Assembly: GCF_002831585.1 (NCBI RefSeq)
Contig: NZ_CP025113.1
Location: 5,719,001 to 5,783,000, forward strand
DNA: 64,000 bases
DNA from: Bradyrhizobium sp. SK17
GTDB taxonomy: Bacteria; Pseudomonadota; Alphaproteobacteria; Rhizobiales; Xanthobacteraceae
Reading direction: 5' to 3'
The position numbers and the translations under genes were made by a program. How positions within the stretch are numbered: the stretch's first letter is position 1; every line of letters begins with the position of its first letter. Below, piece by piece: positions 1-9,212 of the stretch. Under the pieces are notes generated by a model. It was not told the origin of the DNA. It was given only the letters and a program-made list of their open reading frames with translations, and searched no databases.

Positions 1-1218
1 GCCAAGCTTCACATGAACACGGCGCTCGGCCTCAGCGAGGCCGCCTATGGGCTCGGCGCCGGGCTGTTCTTCGTCGGCTACTTCTTCTTCGAAGTGCCCT
101 CCAACATTCTGCTGGAACGGTTCGGCGCGCGGCGCTGGATCGCCCGCATCATGATCAGTTGGGGCATCGTCTCGGCCGCGTTCGCCTTCATCCCGCAGAT
201 GTCGGCGGCAACCGGCTTCTCGAGCGAATGGATCTTCTACTTCCTGCGCCTGCTGCTCGGCGCCTGCGAGGCCGGTTTCTTCCCCGGCATCATCTTCTAT
301 CTGACGCTCTGGTTCCCGACGATCTACCGCGCCCGCGTCATCAGCCTGTTCATGCTCGCGATCCCGATCTCGAGCATCATCGGGGCGCCGATCTCGGGCC
401 TGCTGCTCAATCTGTCCGGCGCCGGCCTGACCGGATGGCAATGGCTGTTCATCTGCGAGGCGCTGCCGTCGGTGCTGGTCGGATTTGCGGTCCTGGTCTT
501 CCTGCCGGACTTCCCGCGCCAGGCGACCTGGCTCGAGCCCGACGAGATCAAGTGGGTTCAGAACACCCTCGAGTTCGAGCGGGAGCGAAAGGAATCCGTT
601 GAGCACATCTCGGTGCTGCAATCACTGACCGACTCGCGGGTGCTCGCCTGCGCGCTGGTGTATTTCTGCCTGAACGCGGCAAGCTACGGCGTTGCCTTCT
701 TCCTGCCGACCATCATCAAGGCGTTCGGCGTCACCGACACCCAGACCGGCCTGATCGCGGCCCTGCCCTTCGTATTCGGCGCGATCGGCATGGTGCTACT
801 CGGTCGCCATTCCGACAAGACCGGCGAACGGCGCTACCATGTTGCAGGCGCGCTGGTGCTCGCCGCCGTCGGCATCGGCCTTGCCGGCCTCGTGTCGAGC
901 CCGGTGCTGATCGTCGGCCTGCTGTGCATCGCGCAGATCGGTGTCTCGGCGGTGCCGCCGATGTTCTGGCCGATGCCGGCCAGCATCCTGAGCGGTGCTT
1001 CGGCGGCGGCCGGCATTGCCGCGATCAACTCGCTCGGCAATCTCTCCGGCTTCGCCGGTCCGTTCGCGATGGGCTATCTGAAGGACCTGACCGGTGGTTT
1101 CACCGCGGGGCTGCTGCTGCTCGCCGTCGTCGGACTGATCGGCGCGCTGGTGACGATCAAACTGCGGATCGATCCGGTGCTCGAGCGATCGATGCGCCAG
1201 CCGATGCTGGCGCACTGA
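1..1218 (+). CDS. MFS transporter, anion:cation symporter (ACS) type, 5'-truncated
   Basis: Inner-membrane secondary transporter, probably for an organic acid. The frame is open from base 1 and the residues before the first ATG (Ala-Lys-Leu-His) match the usual end of the first helix in this family. The start therefore lies upstream of the window and the ATG at 13 is internal. The visible 405 residues hold about eleven membrane segments, and the cytoplasmic loop 2-3 signature (LLERFGARRWIARI) sits near residue 40. A hydrophilic central loop (DEIKWVQNTLEFERERK) separates the two six-helix halves. Substrate cannot be read from sequence. The gene converges with the exopolysaccharide co-polymerase gene, with a dispersed repeat between them. 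Confidence 0.85.
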   Translation, partial: AKLHMNTALGLSEAAYGLGAGLFFVGYFFFEVPSNILLERFGARRWIARIMISWGIVSAAFAFIPQMSAATGFSSEWIFYFLRLLLGACEAGFFPGIIFYLTLWFPTIYRARVISLFMLAIPISSIIGAPISGLLLNLSGAGLTGWQWLFICEALPSVLVGFAVLVFLPDFPRQATWLEPDEIKWVQNTLEFERERKESVEHISVLQSLTDSRVLACALVYFCLNAASYGVAFFLPTIIKAFGVTDTQTGLIAALPFVFGAIGMVLLGRHSDKTGERRYHVAGALVLAAVGIGLAGLVSSPVLIVGLLCIAQIGVSAVPPMFWPMPASILSGASAAAGIAAINSLGNLSGFAGPFAMGYLKDLTGGFTAGLLLLAVVGLIGALVTIKLRIDPVLERSMRQPMLAH

Positions 1219-1220
1219 GG

Positions 1221-1262
1221 CATGATCCGGAAAACTGTGAAGCGGCTTTCCGAAGAGATACG
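1221..1262. repeat. dispersed imperfect palindrome, 'gcatgatccggaaa' family
   Basis: The stretch reads gcatgatccggaaaactgtg then aagcggctttccgaagagat. It folds as an imperfect hairpin between two convergent genes and could assist termination. Related copies lie at 28651-28697 and, truncated and inverted, at 56680-56711. I recall very similar sequences as abundant intergenic repeats in Bradyrhizobium genomes. Confidence 0.6.
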
Positions 1263-1277
1263 GCTTGAGAGAGCAAC

Positions 1278-3620
1278 TCAGGCGGCCACGACCCGCGGGC
1301 CCGGCGCGGCCATTTCAGACGGCGCGCAGGGCTTGCTCAGCATCGTCACCTCGGAGAAGCCGACGGCCCTGAGCTGATCGACCATCTGATGGCGCGCGTC
1401 CTGCGCCATGGCGGCATCCGGCACGACGACGGCCTGCGCCTTCGTGGTCAGCAGTTCGGCCGGCAGGTCGACGGCCGAGCCGGCGTCGAGCAGCACGTGG
1501 TCATAGACCCGCAGCAGCGCGTCGATCGCAAGGACCAGCCGCGGCGATTGCAGGTGGGAGCGATCGAAGCCCGGGCGCCCGGCGCTGACGATCTGAACCC
1601 GCGACTGCCGGTCCTTGGTGATGATCTGCGCGAACGTCGCCTCGCCCTGCATCAATTCGGCAAGGCCCGGCGCGGCCGGATCAACCGTGGCCGAGGTCAG
1701 CACCGGCGAGGACGCGACCAGATCGACCACCACGACCTTGGCCTGCCGCGCCATCAGACGCGCCAGCGTCAGCGTGGTCAGCGTCACGCTCTCGGCCGCA
1801 GCCGGACCGAGCACCGTGACCTTGTGGGCGGCGGGACCCGCTGCGACGAGGCGCTCGGCGAGCACATCGATCTCGTCGACGGTCCGGGCCAGCACGGGCT
1901 CCGGCTCGTTCATGACTGGCTCAGGTGCGAACGCCGGCTCCAGCGGCAACTCGGGCTCCGGCGGCAGTGCCGACGCGACCGATGATGCGAACTCGGGTTC
2001 AGGCGGCAGTGTCGGCGCCAGCGCCGGCGCCTCCACGGTTGCGGCCTCCATGACCGGCTCGCGGCGCCTGATCACGGCAGTCGCCGGCGCGAAGGCACGG
2101 CCCACCGCGCCGGGCGCCGAGATGCGCAACAGTTCGCCGGTGATGATGATGCCGGCTGACAGCAGCAGCGTTGCGAGCGTCGCGATCAGCACGATCGGCA
2201 GCTTCTTCGGATAGGCCGGCGTGTTCGACACCGTGGCGCGCGAGATGATGCGGCCATCGGTCGGCGCGGCTTCGATGTTCTCGCGCGCAGTCGCTTCGCG
2301 GTACTTCGCCAGATAGGCTTCGAGCAGGTCACGCTGCGCCTTGGCCTCTCGCTCCAGCCCGCGCAGTTGCACGTCCTGGCTGTTACTCGACGAGGCCTGC
2401 TTCTTCGACTGGTCGAGGCTCGCCTGCAGTGCCTGGACGCGACCATCGGCGACCCTTGCATCATTGTCGAGCGAGCGCGAGATCTTGCCGGCCTCTTCGC
2501 GCAATTGCCGGTCGAGGTCGGCGATCTGCGCCTTCAATTCCTTGATGCGCGGATGGTTGTCGAGCAGCGTCGACGACTGCTCGGCGAGCTGCGCACGCAA
2601 CGTGCCGCGCTGCTCGGCCATGCGGCGGATCAGCTCGGAGTTGAGCACTTCCGAAGCCTCGATCGGCTTGCCGCTCTGAAGCATCTCGCGGATCAGCCGC
2701 GCCTTGGTCTCGGCGTCGGCTTTCAGCGCACGAGCGTTGTTGAGCTGCGTATTCAACTCACCCATTTGCTGGTTCGACAACGGAATGTTGTTGGTGCCGA
2801 CGAACAGGCTCGACTTCGAGCGGAATTCCTCGACCCGCGAATCGGCGTCCGCGACCTTTGTACGCAGCTTGTCGATCTCGCCGAGCAGCCAGGTGCTGGC
2901 GGACTTGGCCTGGTCCTGCCGCGCGGCCTGCTGCAAAACCAGATAGCCGTCGGCGATCGAGTTGGCGACACGCGCGGCGAGCTCGGGATCTTGCGACTGG
3001 AATTCCACCACGATGACGCGCGACTTGTCGACGGCATAGGCCTGGAAGCGCTCGTAATAGGCATCGAGCACGCGCTCTTCCGGCGTCAGGCTGAACGGAT
3101 CGCGGCCGATGCCGAACAGCGCCAGCAGCGATTTCAGCGGCGAGAAGCCGCGCAGCACCGGATCGAACTCCGGACGCTCGGCGAGCTTGTTCTTCTTGAT
3201 GATGTCGCGCGCGAGATCACGGGACATCACCAGTTGCACCTGGCTGGTGACAGCCTCGGCATCGAGCGAGGTGCGCTCGAGGTCGCGCTCGCCGTTCGGG
3301 CGAAGGAAGGCGTTCTCGCGATTATCGATCAGGATTCGCGCTTCGGACTTGTAGCGCGGCGTCACGACATTGACGGCGGCAAGCGACAACGCGAACACGA
3401 GCACGGTCGGCACGATGATCCAGCCGCGCTTGCGCGCCAGCGCGCGGCCGAGCACGTGCAAGTCGAGATCGGCCGCCTCGGATGGGCGCGCCGGCCGGTC
3501 GGGCATCGATATCGGCAATGCCGGCTGCACAACAGCCGGGTCGGCAGCGGGCGCGGACTTCGGCAGCGCCCGCTGCACGACAGCCTTTTCCTTGCCTCGA
3601 CGCCAGAATTCAAAACGCAT
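1278..3620 (-). CDS. exopolysaccharide chain-length/co-polymerase protein (Wzz/ExoP-like) with degenerate kinase domain
   Basis: Polysaccharide co-polymerase expected to sit in the inner membrane and set polymer length with the Wza-like lipoprotein encoded divergently. Start chosen at 3620 (MRFEFWRRG) because GGGAG lies 7 bases upstream; an in-frame codon at 3650 has no such signal. About 780 residues: basic N-terminus, membrane helix 67-87, Wzz domain, long periplasmic coiled coil (about 180-440), second helix near 470-492, a Pro/Glu-rich linker (about 520-580), then a BY-kinase-like alpha/beta domain from about 598. That domain keeps the hydrophobic VVVVDL and HVLLDAG strands, but the P-loop position reads GPAAAESVTL without the GKT/S lysine, so ATP binding is doubtful. 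There is no Tyr-rich tail. Confidence 0.85.
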   Translation of the reverse strand: MRFEFWRRGKEKAVVQRALPKSAPAADPAVVQPALPISMPDRPARPSEAADLDLHVLGRALARKRGWIIVPTVLVFALSLAAVNVVTPRYKSEARILIDNRENAFLRPNGERDLERTSLDAEAVTSQVQLVMSRDLARDIIKKNKLAERPEFDPVLRGFSPLKSLLALFGIGRDPFSLTPEERVLDAYYERFQAYAVDKSRVIVVEFQSQDPELAARVANSIADGYLVLQQAARQDQAKSASTWLLGEIDKLRTKVADADSRVEEFRSKSSLFVGTNNIPLSNQQMGELNTQLNNARALKADAETKARLIREMLQSGKPIEASEVLNSELIRRMAEQRGTLRAQLAEQSSTLLDNHPRIKELKAQIADLDRQLREEAGKISRSLDNDARVADGRVQALQASLDQSKKQASSSNSQDVQLRGLEREAKAQRDLLEAYLAKYREATARENIEAAPTDGRIISRATVSNTPAYPKKLPIVLIATLATLLLSAGIIITGELLRISAPGAVGRAFAPATAVIRRREPVMEAATVEAPALAPTLPPEPEFASSVASALPPEPELPLEPAFAPEPVMNEPEPVLARTVDEIDVLAERLVAAGPAAHKVTVLGPAAAESVTLTTLTLARLMARQAKVVVVDLVASSPVLTSATVDPAAPGLAELMQGEATFAQIITKDRQSRVQIVSAGRPGFDRSHLQSPRLVLAIDALLRVYDHVLLDAGSAVDLPAELLTTKAQAVVVPDAAMAQDARHQMVDQLRAVGFSEVTMLSKPCAPSEMAAPGPRVVAA

Positions 3621-3795
3621 AACGAACTCCCGCGGACGCCGCGATTCCACCTCAATGCGGGCGATTACAGTCCATTAAGGTTGCTGCCGGGTTAATCGGC
3701 CCGGTTGACGGATAGCGCCGCAACCACCTGCCCCTCATCCTTTATTAACCATGAGTGTCGTTAATCGGAGCCGATATTGTCTCGGGATTCCTGAC

Positions 3796-4413
3796 ATGCG
3801 CGACCTGCGCGCTCCCATTGTTTGTCTGATTGCTGCGCTCGCGCTGTCGGGCTGCATGGGCCGGACCTCGCCGGTCGCCGGCGACCCAGGTCCCGACTCG
3901 TTTGGCCAGCCCTTTGCCGTGCCGGTGGCCTATGCCGAGCCGGCGCCGCCGCGCGAGGCCTACAATCTCGGCCCCGGCGACAAGCTCCGCGTCGTGGTCT
4001 ATGGCCAGGAAGGCCTGACCAACTCCTATGCGATCGACGCCGCCGGCACGATCACCATGCCACTGATCGGTTCGGTGCCGGCACGCGGCCGCACCCCGGC
4101 CGGGCTCGCCGCCGAGATCTCAGCACGCCTACGAAAAGGCTTCATCCGCGAGCCTTCGGTTGCCGTCGAGATCGAATCCTACCGTCCCTTCTTCATCCTT
4201 GGCGAAGTGCAGGCTCCCGGCCAGTATCCCTACGTGCCCAACATGACGGTCGAGAGCGCCGTGGCGATCGCCGGCGGCTTCTCGCCGCGCGCCAGGCGCG
4301 ATGCCGTCACGGTCACCCACACCGACGCGTCGGGCGCAGGCCGCTTTGTCGCGCCGCTCGGCACGCCGATCGGGCCCGGTGACACCGTATTCGTCGGCGA
4401 GCGCTGGTTCTGA
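3796..4413 (+). CDS. polysaccharide export lipoprotein (Wza/ExoF-like)
   Basis: Outer-membrane or periplasmic component that exports exopolysaccharide. Start taken at 3796 because this gives a lipoprotein signal peptide ending in a lipobox (LALSGC, Cys20); the upstream in-frame start at 3751 would bury it. At 205 residues it holds a Poly_export domain (about 55-135, LGPGDKLRVVVYGQ) followed by a single SLBB-type domain (FFILGEVQAPGQYPY). It lacks the long C-terminal region of E. coli Wza, as is common in rhizobial homologues. It is divergent from the co-polymerase gene; the 175-base gap must hold both promoters. The glycosyltransferase gene follows 3 bases downstream. Confidence 0.85.
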   Translation: MRDLRAPIVCLIAALALSGCMGRTSPVAGDPGPDSFGQPFAVPVAYAEPAPPREAYNLGPGDKLRVVVYGQEGLTNSYAIDAAGTITMPLIGSVPARGRTPAGLAAEISARLRKGFIREPSVAVEIESYRPFFILGEVQAPGQYPYVPNMTVESAVAIAGGFSPRARRDAVTVTHTDASGAGRFVAPLGTPIGPGDTVFVGERWF

Positions 4414-4416
4414 TCG

Positions 4417-5556
4417 ATGGCGCAGGATCAAAATCAGGACCAGCCGCTGCGCATCCTGCATGTCGTCCGCGCCCCGGTCGGCGGCATCATTCGTCACATC
4501 CTCGATGTCGCCAACGGCCAGATCGAACGCGGCCATCATGTCGGCATCGTCGCTGACAGCCTGACCGGCGGTGCGCGTGCCGATGCGGTGCTGGCCGAGA
4601 TCGAGCCGCGCCTGAAGCTCGGCGTCCGCCGCGTGGCGATCCGCCGCGAGCCGCGCTTTGCCGACTTCGCGGTCTGGGCTCAGATCGCCGGCCTGATCCG
4701 GCAACTGAAACCCGACGTCGTGCACGGCCATGGCGCCAAGGCCGGCGCCTATGTCCGGCTGCGCCGGCGGTCGAACAAGGTGATCCGGGTCTACACCCCG
4801 CATGGCGGCTCGCTGCACTATCCGCTCGACACTCTGAAGGGGCGCTTCTACAGCCAGCTCGAGCGCACGCTGATGAACAGCACCGACCTGTTCCTGTTCG
4901 AGAGCGCGTTCGCGCGCGACACCTATCAGCGCACCGTGGGCAAGCCCGCGGGCCTCGTGCGCTGCGTCTTCAACGGCGTCACGTCGGAGGAATTCGAGCC
5001 GATCACCAGGGCGGACGATGCCACCGACGTGGTTTATGTCGGCGAGTTCCGGCGCATCAAGGGCGCCGACCTCCTGATCGATGCGGTTGCGAGGCTGCAC
5101 GCCGACGGCAAACCTGTGACGCTGACGCTCGGCGGCGACGGCGAGGAATTCGAGCGGCTCAAGGAACAGGTGAAGCGGCTGTCGCTCGGCGACGCCGTGC
5201 GCTTCATCGGTCACGTCAAGGCACGCTACGGCTTCTCCAAGGGCAGCCTGCTGGTCGTTCCCTCGCGCGGCGATTCGATGCCTTACGTGGTGATCGAGGC
5301 GGCTGCCGCCGGCGTTCCGATGATCGCCGCCAATGTCGGCGGCATCCCGGAAATCTTCGACACCCACACCGACGCCCTGTTCGCGCCCAGCAATGTCGCC
5401 GCCATGGCCGACGCGATCAAGACAGCGCTCGACAACCCCGCCGCGACCGCGGCGCGCGCAGCGAGATTGCGCGAGCGGATATCCGAACATTTCTCACAGA
5501 GCGCGATGGTCGAGGGCGTGCTGGCGGGCTATCGCGACGCGTTTGCCAAACGTTAA
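4417..5556 (+). CDS. glycosyltransferase family 4 (GT-B fold)
   Basis: Transfers a sugar from a nucleotide donor to a lipid-linked exopolysaccharide intermediate at the inner face of the membrane. 379 residues: the N-terminal acceptor half begins LRILHVVRAPVGGIIRHI, where the Gly-Gly loop is typical of GT4. The C-terminal half carries GGDGEEFERL and the donor-site stretch SRGDSMPYVVIEAAAAG. In that stretch the first Glu of the usual E-x7-E motif is replaced by Asp or Ser and the second Glu is kept. The gene starts 3 bases after the export lipoprotein stop, so co-transcription is likely. Donor and acceptor are unknown. Confidence 0.85.
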   Translation: MAQDQNQDQPLRILHVVRAPVGGIIRHILDVANGQIERGHHVGIVADSLTGGARADAVLAEIEPRLKLGVRRVAIRREPRFADFAVWAQIAGLIRQLKPDVVHGHGAKAGAYVRLRRRSNKVIRVYTPHGGSLHYPLDTLKGRFYSQLERTLMNSTDLFLFESAFARDTYQRTVGKPAGLVRCVFNGVTSEEFEPITRADDATDVVYVGEFRRIKGADLLIDAVARLHADGKPVTLTLGGDGEEFERLKEQVKRLSLGDAVRFIGHVKARYGFSKGSLLVVPSRGDSMPYVVIEAAAAGVPMIAANVGGIPEIFDTHTDALFAPSNVAAMADAIKTALDNPAATAARAARLRERISEHFSQSAMVEGVLAGYRDAFAKR

Positions 5557-5671
5557 CCATTCCTTGCTCTCGTAACCGTTTCTTCTGATTTGTTCCCTTA
5601 AGTCACGTCCAGGGGAATTTCACTGCTGCGCGCGGATGCCCATCTGCAAGCGCAGGAATGGACGTGGAAAC

Positions 5672-7210
5672 GTGGAACCGTTTAACGCACGCTCGATGCT
5701 GGATGCCGCTGCGTCTGCAACGGCCGCCCAGCCGCAGGTCGAACGGCGCCGGCGCCTGTCGCCCGCCGCGCTCGCCGTCGCCAACCAGAAGGTTCGCAGC
5801 GCCTATTCGCCGGTCGTGATCGCCGGCGTGGTCCGCCTGGCCGATTTCGTGCTGCTCAGCCTCGTCGGCGTCGGACTTTACTTTGCCTATGTCCACCCGC
5901 TCACCGGCATCCACTGGGGATACATCGTCTCGATCCTCGGCATGTCGGCCGCGGCCGTGGTCTGCTTCCAGGCGGCCGACATCTACCAGGTGCAGGTGTT
6001 CCGCGGCCAGCTCCGCCAGATGACGCGGATGATCTCGTCCTGGACATTCGTGTTCCTGCTGTTCATCGGCGCTTCCTTCCTGGCCAAACTCGGCGGCGAG
6101 GTGTCGCGCGTCTGGCTGTCGTCGTTCTTCTGCGTCGGCCTCGCCGTCCTGATCATCGAGCGGCTGCTGCTGCGATCGATGGTGCGCGCCTGGGCGCATG
6201 ACGGCCGGCTCGACCGCCGCACCATCATCGTCGGCGCCGACCAGAACGGCGAGCAGCTCATCGAGGCACTGAACGCCGAGGATGATTCCGACATCCACGT
6301 ACTCGGCGTGTTCGACGACCGCAATGACAGCCGCGCCATGGACACCTGCGCCGGATCGCCGAAGCTCGGCAAGGTCGACGACATCATCGAGTTTGCCCGC
6401 CGCACCCGCATCGACCTCGTGCTGTTCGCGCTGCCGATCTCGGCGGAGACCCGCATCCTGGAAATGCTGAAGAAGCTCTGGGTGCTGCCGGTCGACATCC
6501 GGTTGTCGGCGCATACCAACAAGCTGCGCTTCCGCCCCCGCTCCTACTCCTATATCGGCAGCGTCCCGACCCTCGACGTCTTCGAGGCGCCGATCACCGA
6601 CTGGGACCTGGTGTTGAAATGGCTGTTCGACCGCGTGGTCGGCGGCCTGGCGCTGATCGCCGCGCTGCCGGTGATGGGGCTGGTGGCGCTCGCGGTGAAG
6701 CTCGACAGCCCGGGCCCGGTGCTGTTTCGGCAGAAGCGTTTCGGCTTCAACAATGAGCGGATCGACGTCTACAAGTTTCGCTCGCTGTACCATCATCAAG
6801 CCGATCCCACGGCCGCCAAGGTCGTGACCAAGAACGATCCGCGCGTCACCCGCGTCGGCCGCTTCATCCGCAAAACCTCGCTCGACGAGTTGCCGCAGTT
6901 GCTCAATGTCGTACTGAAGGGCAACCTGTCCCTCGTCGGCCCGCGTCCGCACGCCGTGCAGAGCAAGCTGCAAAATCAACTGTTCGACGAGGCGGTCGAC
7001 GGCTACTTCGCGCGCCACCGCGTCAAGCCCGGCATCACCGGCTGGGCGCAGATCAACGGCTGGCGCGGCGAGGTCGACACCGACGAGAAGATCCAGAAGC
7101 GCGTCGAATACGATCTGTACTACATCGAGAATTGGTCGGTGCTGTTCGACTTCTACATTCTGCTCAAGACGCCGTTCTCGCTGCTGACCAAGAACGAGAA
7201 CGCGTACTGA
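5672..7210 (+). CDS. undecaprenyl-phosphate sugar-1-phosphate transferase (WcaJ/ExoY-like)
   Basis: Starts exopolysaccharide assembly by moving a sugar-1-phosphate (usually glucose) onto undecaprenyl phosphate. Start placed at GTG 5672 ([10 protein letters not shown]); ATGs at 5636 and 5696 are alternatives and none has a strong ribosome site. About 512 residues: four N-terminal membrane helices (about 45-165), a Rossmann-like central domain ([16 protein letters not shown]), then a bacterial sugar-transferase domain from about 320. That domain has a membrane hairpin ([17 protein letters not shown]) and the [18 protein letters not shown] and [13 protein letters not shown] motifs. It follows the glycosyltransferase by 115 bases. 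Confidence 0.88.
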   Translation: MEPFNARSMLDAAASATAAQPQVERRRRLSPAALAVANQKVRSAYSPVVIAGVVRLADFVLLSLVGVGLYFAYVHPLTGIHWGYIVSILGMSAAAVVCFQAADIYQVQVFRGQLRQMTRMISSWTFVFLLFIGASFLAKLGGEVSRVWLSSFFCVGLAVLIIERLLLRSMVRAWAHDGRLDRRTIIVGADQNGEQLIEALNAEDDSDIHVLGVFDDRNDSRAMDTCAGSPKLGKVDDIIEFARRTRIDLVLFALPISAETRILEMLKKLWVLPVDIRLSAHTNKLRFRPRSYSYIGSVPTLDVFEAPITDWDLVLKWLFDRVVGGLALIAALPVMGLVALAVKLDSPGPVLFRQKRFGFNNERIDVYKFRSLYHHQADPTAAKVVTKNDPRVTRVGRFIRKTSLDELPQLLNVVLKGNLSLVGPRPHAVQSKLQNQLFDEAVDGYFARHRVKPGITGWAQINGWRGEVDTDEKIQKRVEYDLYYIENWSVLFDFYILLKTPFSLLTKNENAY

Positions 7211-7230
7211 GATTCGAGACTGACTGCCTT

Positions 7231-7312
7231 CAGTGCGAGCGTAGCGAGGCAATCGATGTCGCAGCTCGAGGATAGGTGGATTGCTGCGTCGTTTCGCTCC
7301 TCGCAATGACGG
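7231..7312. repeat. dispersed palindromic repeat, 'attgcgagcgaagcgaagcaat' family
   Basis: Arms read gcgagcgtagcgaggcaatc and gattgctgcgtcgtttcgct followed by cctcgcaatgac. They are inverted around a short spacer and would form a long hairpin in the gap between the phosphoglycosyltransferase and polymerase genes. A second copy lies at 11698-11814. Intergenic repeats of this kind are frequent in Bradyrhizobium as I recall them. Confidence 0.6.
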
Positions 7313-7354
7313 GGCGACGGAGCCAGTGTTTGTACCGCGTTGCGTGAGTATCCG

Positions 7355-8623
7355 ATGGCCTATGCGGCGACAGCCGGAACGTCCCATTTGCCCACCACGG
7401 CGCCGTCAGGCGTACTGGCGCTGCAACGGGCGCTGGTGTGGCTGGCCGGGGCGTCGATGGCCATCGTCTTCATCGAGCCGAGCCCGTACGAGCTGGTCAC
7501 GCTGACCGCCTGCGTGCTGTTCTTCGCCACCGGCCTGCGCATGCAGCTGGTATTCATGCCGCTGCTGTTCACGCTGACCGTGCTCAATGTCGGCTACAGC
7601 ATCGGCGCGGTACCGTTCCTCGACAAGCCGGAAGTGGTGAACTGGGTTCTCACCTCCTGGTACATGGCCGTCACCGTCATCCTGTTCGCGATGGTGATGT
7701 CGGAGGATACCGAAGCACGCCTGGACATGCTGCGCCGCGGCCTGATCGTCGGTGCGATGATCGCCTCGCTCGCGGGCATCGCCGGCTACTTCCATCTGGT
7801 GCCGGGCGGCTACGATCTGCTGACGTTGTATGATCGCGCCCGCGGCACCTTCAAGGATCCGAACGTGCTCGGTGCGTTCCTGATCCTGCCGGCGCTGTTC
7901 ACGTTGCAGAGCGTCGTCTCCGACCGGTTCGGCAAGGCGTTCCGCAACGCCATTGCCTTCGGCATCATCTCGCTGGCGATCCTGCTGTCGTTCTCCCGGG
8001 CCGCCTGGGGTGGCCTCTTGATCACCGCGGCCTTCATGCTGGCGCTGATGGTGTTCACAAGCCGCTCGCAGGCGCAGCGCTCGCGCATCATCGTGATGAC
8101 GCTGATCGCCGCGATCCTGGCGGTTGCGCTGATCGCGGTGCTGCTCTCGATCGGCTCGGTCGCCGACATGTTCAAGCAGCGCGCGAGCTTCGACCAGAGC
8201 TACGACGAAGGCCGCTTCGGCCGCTTCGGCCGCCACATCCTCGGCGCCCAGATGGCGCTGGAATTGCCGTTCGGCATCGGGCCGCTGCAATTCCACACCT
8301 ACTTCCCCGAGGACACCCACAACTCCTACCTCAACGCCTTCATGTCGGGCGGCTGGATCTCGGGGGTCTGCTATCCGGCGCTGGTGTTCGTCACCGCGAT
8401 CATCGGGTTCCGCTTCGTGTACACGCGGGTGCCGTGGCAGCGCGGCTATCTCGCGGTGTTCTCGGCATTCCTTGGCTTCGTCGGCGAGAGCTTCATCATC
8501 GACACCGACCATTGGCGGCACTTCTGGATGATGCTGGGCACGATGTGGGGCATGTATGCGGCGGCCGAGCGCTATCGCGCGAGGTCGGCCGAGATCAGCG
8601 ACGAGACTTCGGCGGCAGCTTGA
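7355..8623 (+). CDS. O-antigen ligase/polymerase-like membrane protein (Wzy/ExoQ type)
   Basis: Probable exopolysaccharide repeat-unit polymerase or ligase of the O-antigen ligase superfamily (PF04932-like). ATG at 7355 (MAYAATAG) is preferred over a TTG at 7340. 422 residues with about ten membrane helices. A large periplasmic loop holds ARGTFKDPNVLGAFLILPA and ends in THNSYLNAFMSGGWISG, both hallmark stretches of the family. Its place after the priming transferase supports assignment to the same pathway. It overlaps the 3' end of the convergent marR-like gene by 29 bases. Confidence 0.8.
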   Translation: MAYAATAGTSHLPTTAPSGVLALQRALVWLAGASMAIVFIEPSPYELVTLTACVLFFATGLRMQLVFMPLLFTLTVLNVGYSIGAVPFLDKPEVVNWVLTSWYMAVTVILFAMVMSEDTEARLDMLRRGLIVGAMIASLAGIAGYFHLVPGGYDLLTLYDRARGTFKDPNVLGAFLILPALFTLQSVVSDRFGKAFRNAIAFGIISLAILLSFSRAAWGGLLITAAFMLALMVFTSRSQAQRSRIIVMTLIAAILAVALIAVLLSIGSVADMFKQRASFDQSYDEGRFGRFGRHILGAQMALELPFGIGPLQFHTYFPEDTHNSYLNAFMSGGWISGVCYPALVFVTAIIGFRFVYTRVPWQRGYLAVFSAFLGFVGESFIIDTDHWRHFWMMLGTMWGMYAAAERYRARSAEISDETSAAA

Positions 8624-9131
8624 GATTGGCGCGCTGCTCGGGCGGCGTGTCGATCACCGCCTTCAATGCCTCGGTCGCTTCCAGGACGCCCTTGTAGCCA
8701 TCATTGGCAAAGCGCAGCAGCAAACGCAGTTCGTCGTCGGTGTATCTGCTCCACACCTTGAGCATCGCCTGCTGCATCGGCACGTAGAACTTGCCGATCT
8801 CCACCGCCTTTTCCTCCACCACCGAGATGAAGACCTTGCGGCGGTCGCTCTCGTCGCGCTCGCGGCGCACGTAACCCGCCTTTTCCAGGCGATCGACCAC
8901 GCCGGTGATCGCGCCGGTGGTCAGTCCGGTCACTTCGGCGAGACGCCCCGCGGTCACCCGCCCTTCGAGCTGAAGAATGTCCATGCATTCCATGTCGGAA
9001 TTGGAAATTCCGGCCATGTTTGCAACGGCTTGGCCGAACATCACGCCCTGCGCGGATGACCGGCGCATCGCCTCCTCGAGTTCCTGCACCAGCGCGTCGC
9101 GCGATTTCGCAGTTGACAAAGCAGCTCCCAT
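8595..9131 (-). CDS. MarR-family transcriptional regulator (divergent from FAD monooxygenase)
   Basis: Winged-helix repressor expected to dimerise and respond to a small aromatic or phenolic ligand. 178 residues. The recognition region is GRLAEVTGLTTGAITGVVDR and the wing is KAGYVRRERDESDRRKVFIS, both typical of MarR. A perfect inverted repeat (9147-9165) lies 15 bases upstream of its start, between it and the divergent monooxygenase gene. This predicts autorepression and control of the enzyme. Its 3' end overlaps the polymerase gene by 29 bases on the opposite strand, so no terminator space exists there. Confidence 0.9.
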   Translation of the reverse strand: MGAALSTAKSRDALVQELEEAMRRSSAQGVMFGQAVANMAGISNSDMECMDILQLEGRVTAGRLAEVTGLTTGAITGVVDRLEKAGYVRRERDESDRRKVFISVVEEKAVEIGKFYVPMQQAMLKVWSRYTDDELRLLLRFANDGYKGVLEATEALKAVIDTPPEQRANLKLPPKSRR

Positions 9132-9146
9132 ATCTTACTTGCCAAC

Positions 9147-9165
9147 TATCTTATTAACTAAGATA
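9147..9165. promoter_or_regulatory. MarR-type operator between divergent genes
   Basis: Perfect inverted repeat TATCTTA-TTAAC-TAAGATA (7-base arms, 5-base spacer). It is AT-rich against a GC-rich background, 15 bases upstream of the marR start and about 47 bases upstream of the monooxygenase start. A further half-site TATCTTA occurs at 9131-9137, overlapping the marR start codon. Size and position fit a MarR dimer site. Confidence 0.75.
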
Positions 9166-9212
9166 ATCAGCTACTGATCTTTCCTATCTCACACGGCTGC
9201 ATGGAGCAAGGC

